From the NCBI GenBank assembly GCA_963794655.1, contig CAWCEV010000006.1, positions 2,108,001 to 2,172,000 of the forward strand: 64,000 nt of DNA, in the 5' to 3' direction. The stretch comes from Roseiarcus sp963794655 (lineage in GTDB: Bacteria > Pseudomonadota > Alphaproteobacteria > Rhizobiales > Beijerinckiaceae). The notes beneath the pieces are model-generated. The model was not told the origin of the DNA, did no database searches, and saw only the letters and a program-made list of their open reading frames with translations. Each line of letters opens with the position of its first letter. The first letter of the stretch is position 1. Below are positions 43,738 to 52,407 of the stretch, in pieces. Made by a program: the position numbers and the translations under genes.

Positions 43738-46700
43738 ATGCGGATCGAACGGCATTATACGCAATCGGGCGTCAGCCCTTACGAACTCGTCGCCTTCGCG
43801 ACGACCAAGAGCGAGATCCGCAATCCTGACGGCTCAGTGGTCTTTTCGCTCGAAGGCGTCGAGGTTCCGGCCGCCTGGAGCCAGGTCGCGGCCGACGTAC
43901 TGGCGCAGAAATATTTCCGAAAGGCCGGCGTGCCGGCGAAGTTGAAGCAGGTCGAGGAGGAGGGGGTCCCTTCGTTCCTGTGGCGCTCGGTCGCCGACGA
44001 GGCCGCGCTCGGCGCGCTGCCGAAGAGCGAGCGCTTCGGCTCCGAGATCTCAGCGAAGCAGGTGTTCGACCGGCTCGCCGGCGCCTGGGCCTATTGGGGC
44101 TGGAAGGCGGGCCTCTTCGATGACGAAGAGGACGCGCGCGTCTATTTCGACGAAATGCGGCTCATGCTGGCGCGCCAGGTGGCGGCGCCCAATTCACCGC
44201 AGTGGTTCAACACCGGCCTCCACTGGGCCTACGGCGTCGATGGCCCGAGCCAGGGGCACTATTACGTCGACTTCGAGACCGGCAAGCTCGTCAAGTCGAA
44301 GTCGGCCTATGAACATCCCCAGCCGCACGCCTGCTTCATCCAGTCGGTCGCCGACGATCTCGTCAACGAGGGGGGGATCATGGACCTTTGGGTGCGCGAG
44401 GCGCGCCTGTTCAAATATGGCTCGGGCACCGGCACCAATTTTTCCGCGCTTCGCGGCGAGAACGAGAAGCTCTCGGGCGGCGGGCGCTCCTCCGGCCTCA
44501 TGTCGTTCCTGAAGATCGGCGACCGCGCGGCGGGCGCGATCAAGTCGGGCGGCACGACGCGCCGCGCCGCCAAGATGGTCGTGGTCGACGTCGATCATCC
44601 CGATATCGAGTTGTTCATCGACTGGAAGGTGAGGGAGGAGCGCAAGGTCGCCTCGCTCGCCGCGGGCTCGAAAGTCGTCAGGCGGCGCCTGAAGGCGATC
44701 CTGAAAGCCTGCGTCAATTGCGAGGGTTCCGGCGACGACTGCTTCAACGTCGACATGAACCCGGCGCTCAAGCGCGAGGTCAAGGCCGCGCGCCGCGACG
44801 ACGTCCCGGACGGCGCGATCAAGCAGGTCATCCAATATGCGCGCCAGGGCTACCAGAAACTCGAGTTCGAGGAATACGACACCGATTGGGAGTCCGAGGC
44901 CTATCTCACCGTCTCAGGGCAGAACTCGAACAATTCGGTGCGCGTCACCGACGAATTCCTGCATGCGGTCGAGACCGACGGCGACTGGACCCTCACCCGG
45001 CGCCTCGACGGCAAGGTGGCGAAGACGCTCAAGGCCCGCGAACTCTGGGAGAAGATCGGCTACGCCGCCTGGGCCTCGGCCGATCCGGGCATCCAGTATC
45101 ACACCACCATCAACGACTGGCACACCTGCCCCGAGTTCGGGCCGATCCGCGCCTCCAATCCGTGCTCCGAGTACATGTTCCTCGACGACACGGCCTGCAA
45201 TCTCGCGTCGCTCAACCTCCTGCAGTTCCGCGATTCGGCGACCAAGGCGTTCGACGTCAAGGCTTATGAGCACGCGGTCCGCTTATGGACGCTGACGCTC
45301 GAAATCTCGGTGGCGATGGCGCAGTTCCCCTCCCGCGAGATCGCGCGGCTCTCCTACGACTACCGCACGCTTGGCCTCGGCTACGCCAATATCGGCGGTC
45401 TGCTCATGTCGTCGGGGATCCCTTACGACAGCGACCATGGCCGGGCGATTTGCGCGGCCTTGACCGCGATCCTCACCGGCCGCGCCTATGCGACCTCGGC
45501 CGAGATCGCCGCGAAGAGCGGCGCCTTCCCTGGGCACAAGGCGAATGCGGACGCGATGCTGCGGGTGATCCGCAATCACAAGCGCGCCGCCGACGGCGAG
45601 GCAGGGCTTTACGAGAAGCTCTCGGTCGCGCCGACGCCGATCGACCACAATGAGCTCGCCAACGCCGGCCCAGAATGGGCAACTTTGAGCGAGGCCGCAC
45701 GCGCCGCATGGAGCGACGCGCTCGCGCTCGGCGAACGCCACGGGTATCGCAATGCTCAGGTCTCGGTGATCGCGCCGACCGGCACGATCGGCCTCGTCAT
45801 GGATTGCGACACGACCGGCATCGAGCCCGATTTCGCGCTGGTCAAGTTCAAGAAGCTCGCCGGCGGCGGCTATTTCAAGATCATCAACCGCGCCGTGCCC
45901 GAGGCCCTTCGCACGCTTGGCTATGACGAGAAGCAGATCGGCGACATCGTCGCCTATGCGGTCGGGCGGGCGACGCTCGCCCATGCGCCCGGCGTCAATC
46001 ACGCCGCGCTCAAGGCCAAGGGCCTGCCGCAAGAGGCGATCGACAAGGTCGAGTCCGCGCTCGCCGGCGCGTTCGACATCCGCTTCGTCTTCAACAAGTG
46101 GACGCTCGGCGCCGAGACGCTGAGCGGCGCGCTCAAGATCCCGGCCGAGCGCTACGACGCGCCCGGCTTCGACCTCCTCTCCGCCCTCGGCTTCTCGAAG
46201 TCCGAGATCGAGGCCGCGAACGGCTTCGCCTGCGGCGCGATGACGCTCGAGGGCGCGCCCTATCTCAAGTCAGAGCACCTTTCGGTGTTCGATTGCGCCA
46301 ATCCCTGCGGGCGCACGGGCAAGCGCTACCTCTCGGTCGAGAGCCACATCCGCATGATGGCGGCGGCGCAGCCGTTCATCACCGGCGCGATCTCGAAGAC
46401 CATCAACATGCCCAATGATGCGACGGTCGAGGATTGCAAGGACGCCTATATGCTCTCCTGGCGTCTCGGCCTCAAGGCGAACGCGCTTTATCGCGACGGC
46501 TCGAAGCTGTCGCAGCCCTTAAGCGCGCAACTGATCGAGAACGACGAGGAGGACGATGAGGCGGTCGAGACTCTGGTCGCTCTCAATGCGCCCCAGCGCG
46601 CCGCCGCGCTCGCGGAGCGGATCGTCGAGCGCGTGGTCGAGCGGGTCGAGCGCACCCGCGAGCGCGAAAAGCTGCCCGACCGCCGCAAGGGCTATACCCA

Positions 46701-47472
46701 GAAGGCAGTCGTCGGCGGGCACAAGGTCTATCTTCGCACCGGCGAATATCAGGACGGGCGGCTCGGCGAGATCTTCATCGACATGCACAAGGAGGGCGCC
46801 GCCTTCCGATCTCTGATGAACAATTTCGCCATCGCGATCTCGCTCGGCCTGCAATATGGCGTGCCGCTCGAGGAATATGTCGAGGCCTTCACCTTCACGC
46901 GCTTCGAGCCCGCCGGCTTCGTGCAGGGGAACGACGCGATCAAGAACGCGACCTCGATCCTCGACTACATCTTCCGCGAGCTCGCGATCTCCTATCTCGG
47001 CCGCAACGACCTCGCCCATATCGCGCCGGAAGAGATCGGGAACATGATCCTCGGCGGCGGCGTCAATGAGGACAAGGCGCCGGGCGATAGCGAGGGGATC
47101 GGCGCGACGCCCGCAGCGCCGGTGGCGTCCGTCGTGTCGAAGGGCCTCCTGCGTTCGCGCCCCGGCGACAAGCTGATGCTGGTGCGCGGGCGGGACGCAG
47201 GCGGCGAAGCGCCGGCCGCGAAGGGCGGCGGCTCGCCGGCCGGAAGCTACGTGCAGGGCGCGACCGCGCTCAAGGGGGAGTTTTCCGAAGCCGCGCAAGT
47301 CGTGTTCGGCGCCTCAGCCCCCGCCGCCGAGACCGTGGCCGAGAAACGCGCCGAGGCGCGCATGAAAGGCTATGTCGGCGAAGCCTGCCCCGAATGCGGC
47401 AACTTCACCATGGTGAGGAACGGCACGTGCTTGAAGTGCGACACCTGCGGGGGGACGACGGGGTGCAGTTGA
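43738..47472 (+). CDS. nrdJ: Vitamin B12-dependent (class II) ribonucleoside-diphosphate reductase
   Basis: Protein of 1244 aa from ATG 43738, preceded by GGGTGAGG; a GTG at 43723 would overlap that site. It makes deoxynucleotides using adenosylcobalamin, with or without oxygen. Motifs: NSPQWFNTGLHWAYG near 155-170, YGSGTGTNFSALRGENEKLS, the substrate-loop NPCSEYMFLDDTACNLASLN (Cys and Asn of the active site), VIAPTGTIGLVMDCDTTGIE, and a C-terminal cysteine cluster CPECGNFTMVRNGTCLKCDT. It has the alphaproteobacterial insertion with CVNCEGSGDDCF. An NrdR box lies upstream; no cobalamin riboswitch was seen. An ImmA/IrrE gene follows 13 nt downstream. Confidence 0.97.
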   Translation: MRIERHYTQSGVSPYELVAFATTKSEIRNPDGSVVFSLEGVEVPAAWSQVAADVLAQKYFRKAGVPAKLKQVEEEGVPSFLWRSVADEAALGALPKSERFGSEISAKQVFDRLAGAWAYWGWKAGLFDDEEDARVYFDEMRLMLARQVAAPNSPQWFNTGLHWAYGVDGPSQGHYYVDFETGKLVKSKSAYEHPQPHACFIQSVADDLVNEGGIMDLWVREARLFKYGSGTGTNFSALRGENEKLSGGGRSSGLMSFLKIGDRAAGAIKSGGTTRRAAKMVVVDVDHPDIELFIDWKVREERKVASLAAGSKVVRRRLKAILKACVNCEGSGDDCFNVDMNPALKREVKAARRDDVPDGAIKQVIQYARQGYQKLEFEEYDTDWESEAYLTVSGQNSNNSVRVTDEFLHAVETDGDWTLTRRLDGKVAKTLKARELWEKIGYAAWASADPGIQYHTTINDWHTCPEFGPIRASNPCSEYMFLDDTACNLASLNLLQFRDSATKAFDVKAYEHAVRLWTLTLEISVAMAQFPSREIARLSYDYRTLGLGYANIGGLLMSSGIPYDSDHGRAICAALTAILTGRAYATSAEIAAKSGAFPGHKANADAMLRVIRNHKRAADGEAGLYEKLSVAPTPIDHNELANAGPEWATLSEAARAAWSDALALGERHGYRNAQVSVIAPTGTIGLVMDCDTTGIEPDFALVKFKKLAGGGYFKIINRAVPEALRTLGYDEKQIGDIVAYAVGRATLAHAPGVNHAALKAKGLPQEAIDKVESALAGAFDIRFVFNKWTLGAETLSGALKIPAERYDAPGFDLLSALGFSKSEIEAANGFACGAMTLEGAPYLKSEHLSVFDCANPCGRTGKRYLSVESHIRMMAAAQPFITGAISKTINMPNDATVEDCKDAYMLSWRLGLKANALYRDGSKLSQPLSAQLIENDEEDDEAVETLVALNAPQRAAALAERIVERVVERVERTREREKLPDRRKGYTQKAVVGGHKVYLRTGEYQDGRLGEIFIDMHKEGAAFRSLMNNFAIAISLGLQYGVPLEEYVEAFTFTRFEPAGFVQGNDAIKNATSILDYIFRELAISYLGRNDLAHIAPEEIGNMILGGGVNEDKAPGDSEGIGATPAAPVASVVSKGLLRSRPGDKLMLVRGRDAGGEAPAAKGGGSPAGSYVQGATALKGEFSEAAQVVFGASAPAAETVAEKRAEARMKGYVGEACPECGNFTMVRNGTCLKCDTCGGTTGCS

Positions 47473-47485
47473 GGAAGCAGCGTAC

Positions 47486-48295
47486 ATGAGCGATTATACT
47501 GTCGATCGCCTCCCAATGGAGAGAATTGAGAGCTTCGCACGCGAGGTCCTCGCCGAATGTCCCAAGCTTCCTAACGGTGCGATCGATATCCTCGCGACTC
47601 TGAGATTGCCCAGGGTCTGGACCATCCACGGCGTTAAGACGCTGCGGCTTAAGCTGGTCGCCGATGATCTTCTCCCGGGAAAACTGGCGCAGGTCTGGGT
47701 TGGCGACGGTCGAGTTACCGTCACAGCCCGGACATCATTGTGGAACAAAGCAGAAGATAGCGACGCAGATGCTTTGAAAGTGCTGCGTCACGAGTTCGGG
47801 CACGTAATATTGCACTCCGGAGCACGAACAAAAGGCGAAGTTACCTTGAACCGCGAAGTGGCGGGAAACGCACTCCATAGATTTATTGATGCAGAACGTT
47901 CCGCCGAAAACCAAGCGAATTGGATAGCGGCCTGTTTGGCGATGCCGTTGAGCAAGATGCAGGCATCCACGGACGCCAGCGTTGGAAGCGCCGCTTGGAA
48001 CGTGCCCCTCGACGAAGCCCGGTGCCGTCTTGAGTGGGTGCGCTCGGCCGCGCCGAAGCGGTTATCTGGCTCCCTAAAGAGAGACATCAATTGGTTGCGG
48101 ACAGGTAGCCGTCTGACTATACAGGCCCAAGCTCTGTGGGATAACCTTCAGATGGCACCAGATAGACCATGTACAGCGGCACGAATTGTCGATGGATTTT
48201 TGATTGAATACGAACAGTATAACAGTTATACGCAGACTGGTTGGGCGGTAGAGAATGGCAAGATTGTACCGCTTATGTCGAAGATGGAAGGGTAG
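47486..48295 (+). CDS. ImmA/IrrE family zinc metallopeptidase
   Basis: Protein of 269 aa. The zinc motif is HEFGH in KVLRHEFGHVILHSGARTKG, and the third ligand Glu lies in ERSAENQANWIAACLAMPLS (E-x-x-A-N-W-x-A-A-x-L-x-M-P), both ImmA/IrrE hallmarks. Such peptidases cleave a repressor, often encoded beside them, in phages, ICEs or DNA-damage systems. Here no HTH partner gene is adjacent, so the target is unknown. The DNA is visibly AT-richer than nrdJ and starts 13 nt after it, suggesting insertion at the nrdJ 3' end. Confidence 0.85.
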   Translation: MSDYTVDRLPMERIESFAREVLAECPKLPNGAIDILATLRLPRVWTIHGVKTLRLKLVADDLLPGKLAQVWVGDGRVTVTARTSLWNKAEDSDADALKVLRHEFGHVILHSGARTKGEVTLNREVAGNALHRFIDAERSAENQANWIAACLAMPLSKMQASTDASVGSAAWNVPLDEARCRLEWVRSAAPKRLSGSLKRDINWLRTGSRLTIQAQALWDNLQMAPDRPCTAARIVDGFLIEYEQYNSYTQTGWAVENGKIVPLMSKMEG

Positions 48296-48448
48296 CTCGG
48301 TTGTTTGACCCTTGACCTCGTTCCATGGCTGGCGGCGCGCAATAACTACTTGCTTCTTGTGTGTCCCACGTGGTTGGTCGGTCAAATCGGCCAAAGCGTG
48401 CTCGGGCGCAAGCCACGGTCGAGATCGTGCTCGGGGATGACCGATTTG

Positions 48449-48931
48449 TTACCGCTTGCTATCGCAGACCATCCATAGAGAATATTGCCCAGCTCGCAAT
48501 TTCTGCGCAGTTATATTTAAGGTATTTTCTAACGTCAGAATACCTTGTCCGTATGCAATATGGAGAAAAATACCCTCACTGTCCGAGCTAGTTAGTTGAA
48601 ACGCTCGAAACGGCGGCTTACCAACCCCAAGGCTTCCGCAGTCCGGTGGCTCGCCTCCCATCTGCTGAACTTCTGCCCTATGGCACGTTTGAGAAAAGAC
48701 GACAACCGGGTCACGAAATGTTCTCCACTCCAGTTTAAGTATCTTTCCTGTGCAATCAAGTTGGAAGCGTATTCCATCGTTTGAGAGGCTTAGAATTCTT
48801 CCCCAATAAATCTCAGCAAAATAGTTTATGCTGATTGCGTCAGCCTCCGAGGGGTTTGGACCAGAGATAGACGCAAAGAAAAATGTTGCGACAAACTTAA
48901 CGAAGCGGAACTTGGTCAGCATAGAAGTCAT
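48449..48931 (-). CDS. Exported hypothetical protein in AT-rich island
   Basis: Protein of 160 aa. The N terminus FRFVKFVATFFFASISGPNP looks like a signal peptide. The rest (YFAEIYWGRILSLSNDGIRF; FSQTCHRAEVQQMGGEPPDC) is not recognised. The ATG (48931) lies inside the end of the upstream membrane protein gene (35-nt overlap), so the two are probably co-transcribed. AT-rich codon usage marks it as acquired DNA. Confidence 0.5.
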   Translation of the reverse strand: MTSMLTKFRFVKFVATFFFASISGPNPSEADAISINYFAEIYWGRILSLSNDGIRFQLDCTGKILKLEWRTFRDPVVVFSQTCHRAEVQQMGGEPPDCGSLGVGKPPFRAFQLTSSDSEGIFLHIAYGQGILTLENTLNITAQKLRAGQYSLWMVCDSKR

Positions 48932-49520
48932 CGCTCCCTATTCCGATATGAAAAACTGCAAAGCCAGGCCGTGTCGTTTCTATCGATGGTTCGCGAACAA
49001 GCACAAGGTTATCTGGTGTGCGCAAAACCACTATAAGCGCGGTTCTTTCGTTGAGTGATCCGTCCGTATTGTTAAGCATTCCGTTGACAAGGGAGTCTTT
49101 CGCAGCGTTTGCACTATGAAATTTTATCAGTTGTCGTAAAGCTGTTGTGCGCGTGTACACGTAAGATACCGCAAAGTCTGCGCCGGCGTTGCGTGCGAGT
49201 TGAAAACCAACTGCTACACAGGCAAGAATAAGGATATAAAACGTTGTCGTTCTATCAAATGACAATATCCAACGGCGAATCGTAAACCGAGAGCTTGCAT
49301 ACGCGGTGACTACGAAGATGACCAAATACAGTACTAGGAATTTAGGCTTCTGAATAGGCAATAAAAATCCACTATAAACTAAGTGGTCATAAGGAAGACC
49401 TATATCCTGATAATGAAGCCCGAACATCGAGTAGTATGCGTCGGTTGAAACTAAACCAAAAGCGACCACGAGAATGCTTATAGTGAGCAATTGTTGACGA
49501 ATATTCGATACCACATCCAT
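48897..49520 (-). CDS. Membrane-anchored hypothetical protein in AT-rich island
   Basis: Protein of 207 aa with three hydrophobic segments (LLTISILVVAFGLVSTDAYY; FLVLYLVIFVVTAYASSRF; TFYILILACVAVGFQLARNA) and then a soluble C-terminal half (NERTALIVVLRTPDNLVLVR). I know no family. It overlaps the downstream exported protein gene by 35 nt. Both lie in the AT-rich segment after the ImmA/IrrE gene and face it convergently, so the island may be a three-gene unit of defence or phage origin; this is conjecture. Confidence 0.55.
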   Translation of the reverse strand: MDVVSNIRQQLLTISILVVAFGLVSTDAYYSMFGLHYQDIGLPYDHLVYSGFLLPIQKPKFLVLYLVIFVVTAYASSRFTIRRWILSFDRTTTFYILILACVAVGFQLARNAGADFAVSYVYTRTTALRQLIKFHSANAAKDSLVNGMLNNTDGSLNERTALIVVLRTPDNLVLVREPSIETTRPGFAVFHIGIGSDDFYADQVPLR

Positions 49521-49558
49521 TGGCCGCCTCTAATCTAAACGTCATAGATCACAGAATA

Positions 49559-49630
49559 CGGATTGAGGTGCGGATTACGGTGCGGGGTGTGGCGGATTAC
49601 CGTGACATTTTACTCAATCCTCTAATCCGC
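49559..49630. repeat. Iteron-like CGGATT repeats with inverted repeat and shared core
   Basis: Three 12-mers share the form CGGATTRMSGTG: 49559-49570 (CGGATTGAGGTG), 49571-49582 (CGGATTACGGTG) and 49593-49604 (CGGATTACCGTG). GCGGATTA (49592-49599) is repeated inverted as TAATCCGC (49623-49630). Between them GTGACATTTTACTCAATC closely matches the core of the 12-kb repeat block (GTGACACTTTACTCATTC). This marks the edge of the AT-rich island and may be the end of an insertion element. Confidence 0.55.
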
Positions 49631-49669
49631 AGGAGTGTCTCGCAAGATCGGGTTCGATGCAATCAATGG

Positions 49670-49921
49670 TCACACCCTCGGCCCCGCCATCGTGCGGTGG
49701 ATCGGCGTTCCGTGAGTCACGGTTCCGTGCGCACGGCGGTGAAAGTCTGGCGAGCGGTGGCTTGGGCGCGTCCTTGAAGGGCGGAGGAGGCGATGGGTCG
49801 CGCGCTGACCGGCGCCGGGCGCCGGCGGGGTTTGGGCGTCGGCCGCGCTGCAAAGCGCCGCGCCGAGGACGATGAGCATCGCGGCGGCGAGCCTCAAGTG
49901 AATCATTTTCCGTTTCCCCAT
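49670..49921 (-). CDS. Possible small exported protein
   Basis: A frame of 83 aa begins MGKRKMIHLRLAAAMLIVLG then AALCSAADAQTPPA, a convincing signal peptide with an A-x-A-like cleavage site. After that the sequence is Arg/His/Pro-rich and does not look like a folded protein; an overlapping frame continues differently, so a frameshift inside the gene is possible. No relatives are recognised. Either a small secreted protein or a decayed one. Confidence 0.35.
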   Translation of the reverse strand: MGKRKMIHLRLAAAMLIVLGAALCSAADAQTPPAPGAGQRATHRLLRPSRTRPSHRSPDFHRRAHGTVTHGTPIHRTMAGPRV

Positions 49922-50096
49922 GATCGAGCGGCCGGATGAGCGCTCCGGAGCGGCAATCGCCGCCGGAATCGTGATGTTTTACGAGCGGCGGCGTGGCTTC
50001 TATGCTTCCTTTCCTTCCCCGCCACAACCTTGCTGCCGAAAGCTCAGGAAATCGCCGCCGCTCGATGCTGCGGCCCAAGAATTTTGGAGGAAACGC

Positions 50097-50480
50097 GTGC
50101 GCCGCCAATCCGCCGTTGTCGCCGCTTTGGGGCTCGCGCTGCTGCCGCTCGGCCCGGCATCAGCGAGAGCCGCGGCCTGCACGCCTGCCGATCCATCCCT
50201 CGCCGGCCACTACTATCTGCGCGGCGTGATGGAGGTCGGGTCCGAGCTTCTGCTGAAGGCGGACGGGCGGTTCGAATATATGCTTGCCTATGGCGCGCTG
50301 GACGAGCTTGCCTCGGGGTGCTGGACGCGAAACGGGGCCATTGTCACGCTCCATGCCACGAAATTCGAGCACAGCATGGACGACCCGATGAAGTTCGAGC
50401 GGCTCGACCTCACGGTTCAGCCGGGCGGGAAACTGCTGCGCCGCTTCGACGCCGGGCACGCCGGCGCCTACGCCCGCTAG
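50097..50480 (+). CDS. Small exported protein, unknown function
   Basis: Protein of 127 aa from GTG 50097, chosen because TTTGGAGGAAA lies just upstream and the following residues form a signal peptide (RRQSAVVAALGLALLPLGPA). The mature part (LAGHYYLRGVMEVGSELLLK; DGRFEYMLAYGALDELASGC; WTRNGAIVTLHAT) has the strand pattern of a small beta-sandwich or lipocalin-like domain with two Cys likely disulfide-bonded. Similar small secreted proteins occur in Rhizobiales. It converges with a lipoprotein gene 18 nt later. Confidence 0.65.
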   Translation: MRRQSAVVAALGLALLPLGPASARAAACTPADPSLAGHYYLRGVMEVGSELLLKADGRFEYMLAYGALDELASGCWTRNGAIVTLHATKFEHSMDDPMKFERLDLTVQPGGKLLRRFDAGHAGAYAR

Positions 50481-50498
50481 TGAAGAATACAACTTGCC

Positions 50499-50684
50499 TC
50501 AGTGGCCGCCGCCGCCGCGACCGGTGTTGTTCTGGGCGTAGCTGATGGGATTGTAGGGATTGGTGTCCGAGTAGCGCCCGGCGAAGATCTGCGAAGCGCC
50601 TGGCGACGAGGGATTGACGTTCTCATTGGCGTTGCAGCCGGCGAGCGCGAGCGCCGCAATCGCCAGAATGATCGGGATCCGCAT
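50499..50684 (-). CDS. Tiny lipoprotein (paralogue of 53288-53581)
   Basis: Protein of 61 aa from ATG 50684, with GGAGGATTGCG before it. A signal sequence MRIPIILAIAALALAGCNAN ends in a lipobox LAGC. The mature part NVNPSSPGASQIFAGRYSDT then NPYNPISYAQNNTGRGGGGH shares VNPSS and YNPI-x-YAQ with the second tiny lipoprotein 2.7 kb away. Both end in Gly-rich tails. Function is unknown; too short for the usual gene finders' thresholds in some pipelines. Confidence 0.7.
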   Translation of the reverse strand: MRIPIILAIAALALAGCNANENVNPSSPGASQIFAGRYSDTNPYNPISYAQNNTGRGGGGH

Positions 50685-51059
50685 TCGCAATCCTCCAGTC
50701 GGAGACGAGGCCGGCGGGTCACGAGCAACCCGGCGATCGGTTTCAAGGGTCAGGACGGCGAGCTTCCGTCGAACGCGGCCCGTGGTCCTTCTACGACCAA
50801 GCCGCTTCCAGGGATTATGGCAGAAATCAGAAAAGACGACAATCTCTTTCATGGAATCGGAATCCGTGATATGCTTGCGAAAGGGACTGAATTCGCCCGG
50901 GGGACGCCGCGGCGAGGGCAAAGGGTGGAGACGCGTCGGGTGAAGGGTCCGGACACAGGAAGCGGCCCGAGTTGTATTTTGGCGCCTAAGCCATTGAAAA
51001 GGCGTGTTCGACCATCGTTATGAGGGTTCGGGTTGGCGGAACGAGGAGAGAGAGGTTCA
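50685..51059. other. 375-nt divergent spacer
   Basis: It separates the tiny lipoprotein gene from the L,D-transpeptidase-like gene, so it should carry two divergent promoters. No coding frame with plausible composition is seen. GAGGAGAGAGAGG at 51042-51055 is the ribosome-binding site of the downstream gene. Confidence 0.45.
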
Positions 51060-52028
51060 ATGCCGTCGGGATTGCGCCTTTTCGCCTCAGCCGGCCTCGG
51101 GCTCCTGGTCGCGCTCGCAAGCGCCGCGTCGCCGCTTGCCGGAGAGCCCGCAGTTCCCGCCTGGCTCGCGGCCCATGTCGGCGAGGGCGAGGGGCAGATT
51201 GCGCCGGTCGTGCTCGAGCGCGCGCGCGCGCTCTATCAGCGCAAAGGCGTCCGCAACCCCTGCTACTTCGCCATGGATGCGACCCGTCCTCATGACCTCG
51301 GCGGCGGGTTGGGGCGGCGGTTCTACATCATCTGCGAAGCCCAGCAGTCGTTTCGCGCCATCTCCGCCGGCCACGGCGGCGGGCGCGATCTCGACGGGAT
51401 GGCGGACTTCGCCAACGGCCGCCGGTGCGTGAAGAACTTCGGCAACGCGATGGATTCCGACCTGACGACCGGCGGGGCCTATGTCACGTCCGATATCGCC
51501 GCGCCCTTCAAAGGCTATTATCGCAGCGCGAGCGGAGACGCGGCCTTTTCGCGGCCGTTTCTCAAGTTCGAAGGCGAAGGCGATACCGCAAACGCCCGCG
51601 AGCGCGCGATCGGCGGACATCCCGCGGTCCTGCTTCGCGGAGTTTGCCGCCGAAAGGAGCCGGGCAACCCGCACGCCGACGCGGACGGTTACGTTCCCTT
51701 TGGCAAACTCGTGAACTACGAGGCCGGGCGAAGCGACGGCTGCACCAGCTGGTCGCCCTCGGACGCCGAGGCCATCATGGCGATGGTGAGCGGCAATCCG
51801 ACGACCCTCTATATCTATCCGGAGTCGCGCGACATCGACGCCGTGGCGCGTGCGGTTCAGGCAGGAGAGGCGCCTTCGCGCGGCGCCTATTGGAACGCCG
51901 CATGCCTCAGGGACATCGGCGCTCCGCATTTCTGGGGCCGGGGAACGCTCGAGCCGATCATCGCGCGATGGCGCGCGGCGCATCCCGCCCCGCCGCCCGT
52001 GCCGCCGCCCATCTGCAGGGAGCCGTAA
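51060..52028 (+). CDS. L,D-transpeptidase catalytic-domain-like (YkuD_2/PF13645) exported protein
   Basis: Protein of 322 aa from ATG 51060 (MPSGLRLFASAGLGLLVALA, a signal peptide). The catalytic arrangement resembles PF13645: ISAGHGGGRDLDGMADF and NAMDSDLTTGGAYVTSD, then His187 in RAIGGHPAVLLRGVC and the nucleophile-like Cys228 in AGRSDGCTSWSPSDA. Such enzymes act on peptidoglycan stems in the periplasm. The C terminus is Pro-rich (HPAPPPVPPPI). It lies in a patch with an extensin-like protein and two tiny lipoproteins. Confidence 0.75.
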   Translation: MPSGLRLFASAGLGLLVALASAASPLAGEPAVPAWLAAHVGEGEGQIAPVVLERARALYQRKGVRNPCYFAMDATRPHDLGGGLGRRFYIICEAQQSFRAISAGHGGGRDLDGMADFANGRRCVKNFGNAMDSDLTTGGAYVTSDIAAPFKGYYRSASGDAAFSRPFLKFEGEGDTANARERAIGGHPAVLLRGVCRRKEPGNPHADADGYVPFGKLVNYEAGRSDGCTSWSPSDAEAIMAMVSGNPTTLYIYPESRDIDAVARAVQAGEAPSRGAYWNAACLRDIGAPHFWGRGTLEPIIARWRAAHPAPPPVPPPICREP

Positions 52029-52137
52029 CCTCACAAAGCGGGCAGGGGGTAGGCCCGCGCGAGGCCGGCGGAGCGGGACGGAACAAGGCGCGCCCGCGAC
52101 GCGTTGCGGTCTTGCAAGCGCGAGACGGAGACGGCCA

Positions 52138-52350
52138 ATGCCAGGCGATCCACAGCGGCCGGTTCCGACCCCGCCGCCCGATGTCATTCCAAATCCGGTG
52201 CGTCCCCCGACCCCTCAAGAGGCGCCGAAGTCGGAGCCGCCGCCTGACATTCCAGCGCCGGGGCCGGATGTCATTCGGGAACCTGGGCCGGACGACATTC
52301 CCGAGACTTTTCCGACGGAAACGCCGCCCCCAGTCACCTTTGCCGTTTGA
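52138..52350 (+). CDS. Small Pro-rich protein
   Basis: Protein of 70 aa from ATG 52138, GACGGAGACGG upstream. It is a string of Pro-rich repeats (PTPPPDVIPNPVRPPTP; GPDVIREPGPDDIPET) in which 'P-D-V-I/D-D-I-P' recurs. Proteins of this make-up, without a signal peptide, are seen in Rhizobiales. No fold is expected. Probably real because the composition is ordered and the start well placed. Confidence 0.5.
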   Translation: MPGDPQRPVPTPPPDVIPNPVRPPTPQEAPKSEPPPDIPAPGPDVIREPGPDDIPETFPTETPPPVTFAV

Positions 52351-52407
52351 CGCCGCCTGGCGTAAGCGATCCGGGACGCAAACGAGCGGCCCGCGAGGTT
52401 CCCGAAA

